From Leptospirillum sp. (GTDB lineage Bacteria > Nitrospirota > Leptospirillia > Leptospirillales > Leptospirillaceae), in assembly GCA_027343785.1 (NCBI GenBank), contig DAHWKF010000137.1:1-9979 (forward strand): 9,979 nucleotides of DNA, in the 5' to 3' direction. The number at the start of each line of letters is the position of its first letter. Position 1 is the first letter of the stretch. The notes under the pieces were generated by a model. That model worked only from the letters and a program-made list of their open reading frames with translations. It was not told the origin of the DNA and searched no databases. Below are positions 1-7,032 of this stretch, in pieces. A program made the position numbers and the translations under genes.

Positions 1-155
1 GCAGGGACGTCCCTTCCTTCCCTCCGACGCCTGACCCTCCTCATAAAAACCTCGACATCCTTTTCGGCTCTTCCCATGCCCAGATCTCCACAACCCCTCC
101 CGAGCCCTGAGTTTTTTCAGAAGGGGACCTGAGCAGATACCCAGAATTTTCCTGT

Positions 156-184
156 TTGACCCCTTTGATGGAAAGCTGTAGACT
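156..184 (+). promoter_or_regulatory. Candidate sigma-70-type promoter for the first PilZ-sigma54 activator
   Basis: TTGACC at 156-161 is followed after 17 bases by TAGACT at 179-184, which is 5/6 and 4/6 of the housekeeping consensus at optimal spacing. Transcription would begin near 191, giving a leader of about 105 bases to the GTG at 296. No experimental support. Confidence 0.4.
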
Positions 185-214
185 TCACCCCGGATTCGTA
201 TATATACCGATCCC

Positions 215-223
215 TTATCCACA
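215..223 (+). other. Single DnaA-box match
   Basis: TTATCCACA matches the strong DnaA box consensus exactly. It lies between the candidate promoter and the start of the activator gene. It is solitary, with no AT-rich unwinding region, no further boxes and no dnaA/dnaN/gidA neighbours. It is not an origin. It may be chance or a DnaA-responsive site. Confidence 0.25.
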
Positions 224-295
224 GATTCAAGGGTCTTATTCTGATTGATCATACATCCGGAGGGGCTGTTCCGGAACCAGCAGGCGGACGAAACT

Positions 296-1723
296 GTGAG
301 ACAGTTTGAACGCTTCCCATCCGACACGCGTGTTTCCTTCAGCATTCTCAAGAACAAATCGGCCGGGAAGGGCATTCTCAGGAACGTTTCCCTCTCCGGA
401 GGGTTCATCGAATCCTCCCACCTCGCTCCTCCCAATACCTGGCTCAACCTGAAAATCTTCAACGACACCACGGGACCGATCCAGACCGCGGCGCGAAGCC
501 TGCGTCATGGAGGGGAGGGATTTGGCCTCCACTTCGCCTGGACCGACAGGCACGGCTTCGAATCCCTGCGGGATTTTCTGGCCACCATGGGACACAAAAG
601 GGAAACGCCCCCGTCCTCGTCGGTCCTCCCGAAGGAGGAGGGCTCCCTGGAGGGATCGGTCGACGCCCTGATCCGGAAAACATGGGCTTCCTTTATCCGG
701 AATTCCTCCGGATCGCTTCTGAATACCATGATCAGCTGGTGCCACAGCGCCTTCTTCTTCGAAGCGGAGGAGACAGGCAACCCCGAAGAAACGTTTTTTC
801 AGGGCAAAAGCCCGTCCATCACGGAGGTTTTGCGGAAAATCCGGATTTTCTCCCCCACCTCCCTCCCCGTGCTCCTGATCGGGGAAACGGGAACCGGGAA
901 GGAGGTGTTTTCGCGCACGATCCATCACTACAGCCAGCAAAAGGACGGACCATTCATCCCGGTCAACTGCGGGGCGATTCCGGAACCGCTGGCGGAAAGC
1001 CTTCTGTTCGGCCACGAAAAAGGAAGTTTTACGGGAGCGTACGCCCAGCAGAAAGGCTACCTCGAGAGCGCCGCCGACGGCACCCTCTTTCTGGACGAGA
1101 TCGGCGATCTTCCCCTGCCCCTCCAGGTCAAGCTCCTCCGTGTTTTGCAGGAACGGGTCTTCACACGGATCGGATCCCACACGGAAATCCCGCTCACCTG
1201 CCGGATCGTCACCGCGACGAACAAGGACCTGAAGGAAGAGGTGCGCAAAGGCACTTTCCGACAGGATCTGTTCTACCGTCTGGAAGGAGTGGGCATCACC
1301 ATCCCTCCCCTCCGGGAGAGGACGGAAGACATCCTTCCCCTGGCACACTTTCTGGTCCAGAAAATTTCCCGAAAGATGGGTCTGATCGCCAAGGCCCTCT
1401 CGACCGACGCGGAACGGCTGATCATTGGCCACCCGTGGAATGGGAACGTACGGGAGTTGGGAAACGCCCTTCACCGGGCGGTGATCGTCTCCCGCCATAT
1501 CGAAATCCTTCCGGAAGATCTCGGAATCGCGCCCGGTACGGCGAGCAAGGAGCCGTCGGGAAGCCTTCGGGAACGGAGAGAGCGGCACGAACGGGACATC
1601 CTGTGCGCCTGCCTGCTGCGTCACGGAGGCAACGTGGGAAAGATCGCCGACGAACTGGGGATCTCCCGCCCGTCGGTTTATAACATGCTCAAGAAATACG
1701 CCATCGACCCCCCCACGCTATAA
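296..1723 (+). CDS. PilZ-domain sigma-54-dependent transcriptional activator (PilZ - AAA+ - Fis HTH), first copy
   Basis: Enhancer-binding protein that should remodel RNA polymerase-sigma54 by ATP hydrolysis, probably under c-di-GMP control. Residues 1-95 form a PilZ domain with RQFER (2-6) and NVSLSG (30-35), the RxxxR and NxSxxG c-di-GMP signatures, and a closing GFGLHF strand. A linker of about 80 residues follows. The AAA+ module has Walker A GETGTGKE (196-203), the sigma-54 contact loop as GSFTGA (243-248), Walker B LFLDEIGD (264-271), sensor I TATNKD, arginine finger FRQDLFYRL (321-329) and sensor II NVREL (384-388). A Fis-type helix-turn-helix ends the protein (443-469). There is no receiver domain. 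I chose GTG 296: AGGCGG lies 8 bases upstream, and this start aligns residue for residue with the TTG start of the paralogue at 8538. A TTG at 245 would add 17 unaligned residues behind AAGGGG 11 bases away. Function class is firm; ligand and targets are inferred. Confidence 0.92.
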   Translation: MRQFERFPSDTRVSFSILKNKSAGKGILRNVSLSGGFIESSHLAPPNTWLNLKIFNDTTGPIQTAARSLRHGGEGFGLHFAWTDRHGFESLRDFLATMGHKRETPPSSSVLPKEEGSLEGSVDALIRKTWASFIRNSSGSLLNTMISWCHSAFFFEAEETGNPEETFFQGKSPSITEVLRKIRIFSPTSLPVLLIGETGTGKEVFSRTIHHYSQQKDGPFIPVNCGAIPEPLAESLLFGHEKGSFTGAYAQQKGYLESAADGTLFLDEIGDLPLPLQVKLLRVLQERVFTRIGSHTEIPLTCRIVTATNKDLKEEVRKGTFRQDLFYRLEGVGITIPPLRERTEDILPLAHFLVQKISRKMGLIAKALSTDAERLIIGHPWNGNVRELGNALHRAVIVSRHIEILPEDLGIAPGTASKEPSGSLRERRERHERDILCACLLRHGGNVGKIADELGISRPSVYNMLKKYAIDPPTL

Positions 1724-2674
1724 TCCCGTCCCGCCAGACGACCGGTAACGATCTTCAAACCAACGGGCGGTCCGCTCCAGCCCTTCGCGGAAATACACCT
1801 TGGGGCTATACCCCAGGAAATCCCGGGCTTTGGAGATATCCGCCTGGGAAGCCATCGGATCCCCCGCGCGGGGGGGAAGGTGTTTGACCTCTGGGCGGAC
1901 ATTCAGGATTCCGGACAGGTTGTCGATCAGATCCAGGATGCTGAAGCTTGAACCGCATCCGATATTGAACGCCTCGCCGACTCCCCGCATGGTTCCCATG
2001 GCCAGCAGATTGGCCTGGACCACATTGTCGATGAAGGTGAAATCCCGGGACTGCTCTCCGGTCCCGTAGACGGTCAGCGCTTCCCCCTTCAGCATCGCCC
2101 GCACGAACCGGGGGATCACCGCCGCATACTCCGACTGGGGATCCTGCCGGGGGCCAAAGATGTTGAAATACCGGAGCGTCACCGTTTCAAGTCCGAACGT
2201 TTTCGTGAAGATCCGTCCAAACAGTTCCTGGGACAGCTTGCTGAGGGCATAGGGGGAGAGGGGGGAGGGCAGAAGGGTCTCCACCCGGGGCATTCCGGGG
2301 GTGTCGCCATAGACCGAAGACGACCCGGCGATCACCACCCGGCGAACCCCAGCCTCACGGGCTTTCCACAACAGGTTCAATGTCCCGTTGACATTGGCGG
2401 TCTGTGTGTCAAAGGGATCCGCGATCGATCGGGGAACAGAGCCGACCGCCGCCTGGTGAAAAACGTGTGACACGCCATCGAGCGCGCGGTCGACGTCTTC
2501 GAGATTCCGGACATCACCCCGGATGACCTCGACCTTTTCGGCCACTTCCGACAGGTTTTCCTCCTTGCCGGTCGAAAAGTTGTCCAGCACCCGGACGTCC
2601 TGTCCCTGGACCAGCAATGCCCGGACAAGATGGGAACCGATAAAGCCGGCGCCTCCGGTAACGAGATACAGCAT
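1718..2674 (-). CDS. NAD-dependent UDP-sugar C4-epimerase, WbpP/TviC type
   Basis: Extended short-chain dehydrogenase/reductase of 318 residues, likely interconverting UDP-GlcNAc(A) and UDP-GalNAc(A) at C4 in the cytoplasm. Visible: the N-terminal NAD motif GGAGFIG (7-13), GDV near 54-56, SVPRSI (79-84), the catalytic serine region SSSVYG (118-123), YALSK (Tyr142, Lys146) and RYFNIFGPRQDP followed by YAAVIP. SVPRSI and FGPRQDP with AAVIP are typical of the WbpP/TviC group rather than generic GalE, hence the preference for an N-acetylated or uronic substrate. ATG 2674 is chosen because AAGGGG sits 8 bases upstream; a GTG at 2683 would abut that Shine-Dalgarno. It is the last gene of the leftward cluster, 74 bases after the 174-residue ORF. 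Its TAG stop overlaps the stop of the convergent activator. Exact substrate is inferred; a dTDP-glucose 4,6-dehydratase is unlikely given these motifs. Confidence 0.9.
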   Translation of the reverse strand: MLYLVTGGAGFIGSHLVRALLVQGQDVRVLDNFSTGKEENLSEVAEKVEVIRGDVRNLEDVDRALDGVSHVFHQAAVGSVPRSIADPFDTQTANVNGTLNLLWKAREAGVRRVVIAGSSSVYGDTPGMPRVETLLPSPLSPYALSKLSQELFGRIFTKTFGLETVTLRYFNIFGPRQDPQSEYAAVIPRFVRAMLKGEALTVYGTGEQSRDFTFIDNVVQANLLAMGTMRGVGEAFNIGCGSSFSILDLIDNLSGILNVRPEVKHLPPRAGDPMASQADISKARDFLGYSPKVYFREGLERTARWFEDRYRSSGGTGL

Positions 2675-2748
2675 CAGACACACCCCTTTGCAAGGATATA
2701 TTGAATGATTGCCCTTTGAAAAAGACCATGAAAGGTCAATGTTTCCGT

Positions 2749-3273
2749 TCAGGCCGGAAAGATATGCCCCAGACGTCCGCCGCTGACTCCCTTGACGGAA
2801 ATATCCGTGTCCCTTTCCGCCGGTCGGCTCTTCTGGACCACCGCCTCCAACGCTCCACCCCCTCCCGGAAGAATCCCTTCATCCGCCGTCAGAAGGACGG
2901 AAATCCGGTTCTCCGACAAAATCGCTTCCAGGCTTGAGGCGGGGTAGACGCCGGAGGGAGTCTGGCCCACCCCCCGTTCGGTCCTCCCCGGTTTCAGCCA
3001 CTTGAGCGGAACCCCCCATTTTTTTTCGAGAAGTTCCCCTTCCGCCGAAAGGGGAACCCGGATATGTCCCCCTTCAAAAAAAACCGCGTTCAGCACCAGC
3101 AGTCCGTTCGTCAACAGACGGATTTCCCGGAGAAGGATTTCCGACGACTCGTCTCGGGACAAGCCCAGTGCGAATTCCAGGGATCCGATTTCCTCGATAA
3201 TGCGGAGCGCGCAACGCCCCGATGATTCCCCGGGCGCCGGCGCGCAAAAACGGATGGATGATGTGGCGCTCAT
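2749..3273 (-). CDS. Hypothetical protein of 174 residues inside the UDP-sugar operon
   Basis: Not recognised. The case for a real gene is its place: it begins 24 bases after the dehydrogenase stop, in the same orientation, with AGAGG 6 bases before its ATG, and it fills the gap before the epimerase. The product looks soluble, with no signal peptide or membrane segment. It has an alternating helical and hydrophobic-strand pattern around residues 40-75 (LLTNGLLVLNAVFF, then GGHIRVPL), a WGVPLKWLKPGRTERG stretch in the middle, and a glycine run (LPGGGG) at about 136-141. No catalytic motif is evident. It could be an accessory factor for polysaccharide assembly or an unrelated passenger; sequence alone does not decide. 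Confidence 0.65.
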   Translation of the reverse strand: MSATSSIRFCAPAPGESSGRCALRIIEEIGSLEFALGLSRDESSEILLREIRLLTNGLLVLNAVFFEGGHIRVPLSAEGELLEKKWGVPLKWLKPGRTERGVGQTPSGVYPASSLEAILSENRISVLLTADEGILPGGGGALEAVVQKSRPAERDTDISVKGVSGGRLGHIFPA

Positions 3274-3297
3274 GACGGACCTCTTGGCTTGTACTCC

Positions 3298-4599
3298 CTA
3301 GAGCGAGACCAGGGAGGGGAGTTCCACATTTTTATAGACATTGCGCGTATCGACAATCAGGGGAACCTGCCCCAGAAGACGGGAGTAGTCGACCGAAGAG
3401 TGGTTGGTGATCACCACCGCGCAGTCGTACTCCCTGATTTTTTCGGACTTCGACAGCTCGACCGACGACAACGTCCCCTCCCCCCATCGAAGCGTCGGGA
3501 AGTAGGGGTCGGAATAGGACAGGATCGCCCCCGACTTTTCCAGGAGCGCCATGACGTCCAGGGCGGGAGATTCCCGCAGGTCGTTGACGTCTTTCTTGTA
3601 GGCGACCCCCACCACCAGAACACGGGCGTTCTTGAGACATTTCGACTGTTCGTTCAACCCCCAGATCACCCGGTTGACCACATGGTGCGGCATGAAACTG
3701 TTCACGACACCCGCAAGCTCGATGAACCTCGCCTCAAATCCGGTCTGGCGGGCCTTCCATGACAGGTAGTGCGGATCGATCGGTATACAGTGGCCTCCCA
3801 GACCCGGGCCCGGATAGAACGGCATGAATCCGAAGGGCTTGCTGGCGGCGGCGTCGATGATTTCCCAGATGTTGACCCCCAGGTTGTGGCTCATGAGGGC
3901 CAGTTCGTTCACCAGACCGATATTGACGCTCCGGAAGGTGTTTTCAAGCAGTTTCACCATCTCGGCCGACTCGGTGGAGGAGACGGGGATCACCCGGTCA
4001 ACGATCGAACCGTACAGAAGAGAGGCCAGACGGGTACAGTCGGGGGTGATGCCACCGACCACCTTCGGCGTATTGACGATATTGTAGACGGGGTTGCCCG
4101 GGTCGACCCGTTCCGGAGAGAACGCCAGATGGAAATCCACCCCCACCCGGAAAGCGCCTTCCGCCTCCAGCGCCGGCAGCATCATTTCCCGGGTCGTCCC
4201 CGGATAGGTCGTGCTCTCCAGAATGACAAGCTGTCCGGGCCGGCGATGGGCCACCAGGTTGTCGACCGACTGCATGATGTAGGAAATATCCGGATCCTTG
4301 GTTTTCCGGAGCGGCGTCGGAACGCAGATCGAGACCGTGTCCACCTCGGACAGCCTGGAGAAATCCGCTGTCGCTTCAAGCTTTCCGGCTGACACGCAGG
4401 CGGCCAGATCGGCTGTGGGAACGTCCGGAATGTATGAGATTCCCCGGTTGATCTGGGCGATACGGTCGTTATCGAGGTCGAAGGCCAGAACGCGGAAGTC
4501 TTTCTTTGCGAACTCCAGCGCCAGCGGCAAACCGACATATCCGCATCCCATGATCCCCACAACCGCCGTGCGGGAGATGATTTTCTGTTCCAGTGACAT
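3298..4599 (-). CDS. UDP-N-acetyl-D-glucosamine 6-dehydrogenase (WbpA/TviB-type nucleotide-sugar dehydrogenase)
   Basis: Oxidises the C6 hydroxyl of a UDP-sugar to a carboxylate with two NAD+, most likely UDP-GlcNAc to UDP-GlcNAcA. The 433-residue protein has the normal family length. The Rossmann motif GCGYVG (18-23) follows a beta strand. LESTTYPGTT (127-136) carries the conserved Glu, AEMVKLLENTFR carries Lys216, and GPGLGGHCIPIDPHYL holds the catalytic Cys271. The C-terminal domain begins with VGVAYKKDVNDLRESP, the usual UDP-binding signature. GLGGHCIPIDP with the following SWKAR is the WbpA/TviB pattern, so plain UDP-glucose dehydrogenase is less likely; UDP-ManNAc dehydrogenase remains possible. 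ATG 4599 has GGAG 6 bases upstream; the TTG at 4611 would lie on top of that site. It lies 39 bases downstream of glmS and 24 upstream of the next ORF, consistent with one transcript. Confidence 0.92.
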   Translation of the reverse strand: MSLEQKIISRTAVVGIMGCGYVGLPLALEFAKKDFRVLAFDLDNDRIAQINRGISYIPDVPTADLAACVSAGKLEATADFSRLSEVDTVSICVPTPLRKTKDPDISYIMQSVDNLVAHRRPGQLVILESTTYPGTTREMMLPALEAEGAFRVGVDFHLAFSPERVDPGNPVYNIVNTPKVVGGITPDCTRLASLLYGSIVDRVIPVSSTESAEMVKLLENTFRSVNIGLVNELALMSHNLGVNIWEIIDAAASKPFGFMPFYPGPGLGGHCIPIDPHYLSWKARQTGFEARFIELAGVVNSFMPHHVVNRVIWGLNEQSKCLKNARVLVVGVAYKKDVNDLRESPALDVMALLEKSGAILSYSDPYFPTLRWGEGTLSSVELSKSEKIREYDCAVVITNHSSVDYSRLLGQVPLIVDTRNVYKNVELPSLVSL

Positions 4600-4638
4600 G
4601 AAAAGCTCCAATCTGAAAGGGCCTTGGCAGGGCCGGGT

Positions 4639-6486
4639 TTACTCGACCGTCACGCTTTTCGCGAGATTGCGCGGACGATCCACATCGAGTCCCTTGAAAC
4701 AGGCCGTATGATAGGCCAGAAGCTGAAGCGGCACGGCCGCCACCAGGGGAAACAGTACCGGCGGGCAGTCCGGCAGTGAGAGGGACATCGACGATACAGG
4801 GGAAAATTCATCCAGGTAGTGGTCGGATCCGATACTGATCAGGAACGCTCCCCGGGAGAGGGTCTCCTTCATGTTGCTGACCATCTTGGGGACCAGTTGC
4901 GGGTCCGGCGACAAAAGGGAGAGGACCGGCGTTCCTTCCTCGACCAGCGCCAGGGGTCCGTGCTTGAGCTCGCCTCCCGCATAGCCTTCCGCGTGGATAT
5001 AGGTGATTTCCTTGAGCTTGAGGGCCCCTTCGAGGGCCAGGGGAAAATCGCCCCCCCTCCCCATGAACAGGACGGAACGGGATTCCGCCAGACGCCGGGC
5101 GATCCCGGTGACCCCGGTGGAGAGCGACAGACTCTTGTCGAGCAACATGGGGATCTTGAGAAACGCCTCCAGAATCCCCCCCTTTGACAGTCCTGTCCGT
5201 TCCGCAAGGCGGCTGTCGCTCGACAGGCGAAGCGCGATCAGCGTCAGAATCGCGATCTGGGACAGGAAGGTCTTGGTCGCCGCCACCCCGAATTCGGGGC
5301 CGGCTTCCAGAAAAATGCTGGCGTCGGCTTCCCGGGTCGCGGTGCTTCCTTCGACATTGACGAGAGCCAGGGTGGGAACGCCCGACGCGCGGGCCATCCG
5401 GATCGCCGCCAGCGTGTCCGCCGTCTCTCCGGACTGGGTCAGGGCGATCAACAGGTCATTTTCGGGATCGAGGATCGGATTCCGGTAACGGAACTCCGAT
5501 GCGATATCCACCTCTACCGGGATCCCGGCCAGGGATTCGATCCGGTATTTCCCCAGGAGCCCCGCGTGGAAGGAGGTTCCGCAACCCACGATCCGGATCC
5601 GGCGGGCGCGGGAAAGCACCTTTTCGGTCTCCGCCGCAAACCGGACATTCAGGAGACCGTTTTCGCGCCGGATCTTTCCGCTCAGGAGGGCACCGAGCAT
5701 TTCGGGCTGCTCGCAGATCTCCTTGAACATGTAGTGGGGATATTCGCCCTTGCCGTGCACCCCGTGATGGCTCCGGCTGACCAGCTTCGCCTCTCGCTCC
5801 CGGGAATGGGCGAGGGAGATGATCTCGAAACGGCCGTCGGCCCGGATGGTGACCATGTCGTCTTTTTCCAGGGGAATGGTCGAATGGACCTCCACCGGAA
5901 AGGCGGTCATGTCGGAGGCCACAAAAACGCCATGGGTACACGCGCCCAGAAGAAGCGGGGCTCCCCGGTGGACGGCGATGAGGGGTTCCTCGAGGTCGGC
6001 GTGCGCGATCAGAAAGGAGTAGGATCCTTCCAGCAGGGAGAGCACCCGCCGGACAGATTCGGAGAACCCCGATCCCCCCTTCATGGTCCGGTAAATCAGC
6101 CGGACGATGGTTTCCGTGTCCGTATCCGAGGCGAAGACCTCCCCATCCGCCACCAGCCCTTCCCGGAGGACCCGCTCGTTTTCGACGATCCCGTTGTGGA
6201 CGATATAGAGAGGACCCGCCCACTGGGGATGGGCGTTCGCTTCGGACGGGGCGCCGTGCGTGGCCCAGCGCGTGTGGCCGATTCCGACGGATCCCGGAAG
6301 CTGCTCGCCGGCAATCCGCTCTTTCAGCCTGGCGGTCGAACCGACGGATTTCACCACGCGGGGGCCGCTCTCTTCCATAATGGCGATCCCCGCCGAATCA
6401 TAACCGCGGTATTCGAGCTGTTCGAGCCCTTTCAGAAGATAGGGAAGAGCGGGAGACAGCCCGGCGTATCCGATAATTCCACACAT
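4639..6486 (-). CDS. glmS: Glutamine-fructose-6-phosphate aminotransferase (isomerizing)
   Basis: Makes glucosamine-6-phosphate and glutamate from fructose-6-phosphate and glutamine, the entry step to UDP-GlcNAc. All 615 residues are present (E. coli has 609). The N-terminal Ntn glutaminase domain has the nucleophile Cys2 (MCGIIGY), RGYDSAG (27-33), GHTRWATHG (70-78), HNGIVEN (97-103) and SDTDTE (120-125). Two SIS isomerase domains follow, with CGTSFHAG (302-309), QSGETADT (351-358) and the HAEGYAGGELKHGPL block ending near 512. The C-terminus is the classic RNLAKSVTVE with the active-site lysine. AGGAGG stands about 10 bases before the ATG. It leads the leftward cluster with the UDP-GlcNAc dehydrogenase and epimerase, so here it probably feeds surface-polysaccharide synthesis. 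No glmS ribozyme was recognised upstream. A sigma-54-like promoter candidate lies about 40 bases before the start. Confidence 0.97.
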   Translation of the reverse strand: MCGIIGYAGLSPALPYLLKGLEQLEYRGYDSAGIAIMEESGPRVVKSVGSTARLKERIAGEQLPGSVGIGHTRWATHGAPSEANAHPQWAGPLYIVHNGIVENERVLREGLVADGEVFASDTDTETIVRLIYRTMKGGSGFSESVRRVLSLLEGSYSFLIAHADLEEPLIAVHRGAPLLLGACTHGVFVASDMTAFPVEVHSTIPLEKDDMVTIRADGRFEIISLAHSREREAKLVSRSHHGVHGKGEYPHYMFKEICEQPEMLGALLSGKIRRENGLLNVRFAAETEKVLSRARRIRIVGCGTSFHAGLLGKYRIESLAGIPVEVDIASEFRYRNPILDPENDLLIALTQSGETADTLAAIRMARASGVPTLALVNVEGSTATREADASIFLEAGPEFGVAATKTFLSQIAILTLIALRLSSDSRLAERTGLSKGGILEAFLKIPMLLDKSLSLSTGVTGIARRLAESRSVLFMGRGGDFPLALEGALKLKEITYIHAEGYAGGELKHGPLALVEEGTPVLSLLSPDPQLVPKMVSNMKETLSRGAFLISIGSDHYLDEFSPVSSMSLSLPDCPPVLFPLVAAVPLQLLAYHTACFKGLDVDRPRNLAKSVTVE

Positions 6487-6523
6487 GAAGAATGCCCTCC
6501 TCAGGTTTTCGGACAGTCACCAA

Positions 6524-6538
6524 GCATTTGACATGCCA
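6524..6538 (-). promoter_or_regulatory. Candidate sigma-54 (-24/-12) promoter of the glmS operon
   Basis: On the minus strand TGGCATG-TCAA-ATGC, preceded by C and followed by T, matches the YTGGCACG-N4-TTGCW consensus with only two mismatches. The invariant GG and GC have the obligatory 10-base spacing. Initiation would be near 6512, about 26 bases before the glmS ATG and just upstream of its AGGAGG. The neighbouring genes are sigma-54 activators, which supports the call, but it is a motif match only. Confidence 0.5.
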
Positions 6539-6620
6539 GAGAAGTCCGAGAATCTTTCACGGGCGGCATCGGGGAAAAAGACAAAAAACTTTCCGGACCT
6601 CCCCGGATCTGTCACAACTC

Positions 6621-6649
6621 TTTACAGGGAAACCGGTGAAAATTTTCAA
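6621..6649 (-). promoter_or_regulatory. Candidate sigma-70-like promoter upstream of glmS
   Basis: On the minus strand TTGAAA (6649-6644) is followed after 17 bases by TGTAAA (6626-6621): 5/6 and 4/6 matches with ideal spacing. Initiation near 6613 would give a leader of about 127 bases. It could supply basal glmS expression alongside the sigma-54 candidate. Confidence 0.33.
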
Positions 6650-6717
6650 ATATAAAAGGGTAAAGGATATTTTTTTTTATTCTGTGAGACGCGCCCTCCA
6701 AAACAAGCGCAAGAGGT

Positions 6718-6777
6718 TGGCAAGAAATCTCTGTCTGGCAAGGAAAAAACCCGTTCCGTCCTTTTTCACACCTTGCC
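6718..6777. repeat. Cluster of GGCAAG repeats forming direct and inverted copies; possible enhancer
   Basis: TGGCAAG occurs at 6718-6724 and again at 6736-6742, exactly 18 bases apart. CCTTGCC, the inverted form of GGCAAGG, lies at 6771-6777. The second copy and the inverted one, with adjoining AAAAA and TTTTT runs, can form a bulged hairpin. The cluster lies roughly 180-250 bases upstream of the sigma-54 promoter candidate, a usual distance for activator binding sites. The repeat is seen; the role is inferred. Confidence 0.4.
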
Positions 6778-6852
6778 GCTGAAATGCGATTCCGGGAAAA
6801 CTTCCGTCTTTTGCGCGGAGAGTTCGGTTGACGCCAAAACGGGGAGAAAATC

Positions 6853-6868
6853 CGGGCGATGACGCCCG
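6853..6868 (-). terminator. Weak candidate terminator downstream of the second activator
   Basis: A perfect 6-bp GC stem (CGGGCG, loop of 4, CGCCCG) is followed on the minus strand by GATTTTCTCCCC. It lies about 165 bases past the activator stop. The T-run is short and interrupted, so intrinsic termination would be inefficient; it may simply be a hairpin. Confidence 0.28.
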
Positions 6869-7032
6869 AAGGAGGGGCGGCAATGGCATACGTTTTGAGT
6901 TTCCATAGCGGATAAGAACGCCCTCCCCAATAGAGAGGAGGAGGACGCAAGCGCGGGGGATACGGGAGAGGTCGGCATCGATCCCCGGTTGTGGTTCATT
7001 CCTGGCACGATCCTGTTGCCCGAACCCGATAT

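Larger units (their letters stand above)
1..295. other. Noncoding region upstream of the first PilZ-sigma54 activator
   Basis: No convincing gene is seen here. The stretch holds a 10-base perfect palindrome (GGGACGTCCC, 4-13), a small CTGA/TCAG hairpin around a T-run near 107-120, a sigma-70-like promoter candidate (156-184) and a single DnaA-box match (215-223). A short leftward open frame starts at the ATG complementary to 42-44 behind a GAGG and runs off the left edge. Only 14 codons are visible, so it cannot be judged. Confidence 0.6.
6487..7032. other. 546-base intergenic region between glmS and the second activator
   Basis: No supportable gene. Reading leftward toward glmS it contains a GC hairpin (6853-6868), a cluster of GGCAAG repeats (6718-6777), an A/T homopolymer stretch near 6660-6680, a sigma-70-like promoter candidate (6621-6649) and a sigma-54-like promoter candidate (6524-6538). 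The open frames across it lack ribosome sites and recognisable protein character. The density of regulatory-looking elements suggests complex control of the glmS operon. Confidence 0.6.

Noticed and set aside
1..44. Possible start of a divergent leftward gene (ATG at 44-42 behind GAGG)
   Set aside because: Only 14 codons with a run of arginines are visible; not enough to support a gene.
215..223. Replication origin suggested by a perfect DnaA box
   Set aside because: Solitary box without an AT-rich region, a box cluster or origin-linked genes.
236..1624. Long open frame of 462 codons on the minus strand opposite the first activator
   Set aside because: Low-complexity, Arg/Gly-rich antisense shadow of a gene with clear AAA+ motifs; a common effect of high GC.
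2717..2739. GACC/GGTC hairpin with a T-run before the epimerase as an intrinsic terminator
   Set aside because: The stem is only 4 bp with a mismatch outside it, and termination there would split an otherwise coherent operon.
6528..6556. Rightward TTGACA followed after 17 bases by AATCTT as a sigma-70 promoter
   Set aside because: The -10 is poor and no gene lies downstream in that direction; the bases overlap the leftward sigma-54 candidate.
6612..6950. Leftward open frame of 112 codons upstream of glmS
   Set aside because: Arg/Pro-rich with no family resemblance, and it overlaps regulatory-looking repeats and a homopolymer tract.
7003..7018. TGGCACG followed by TTGC on the plus strand, resembling a sigma-54 promoter
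   Set aside because: The GG and GC are separated by 12 bases rather than the required 10, and it points into the 3' end of a leftward gene.
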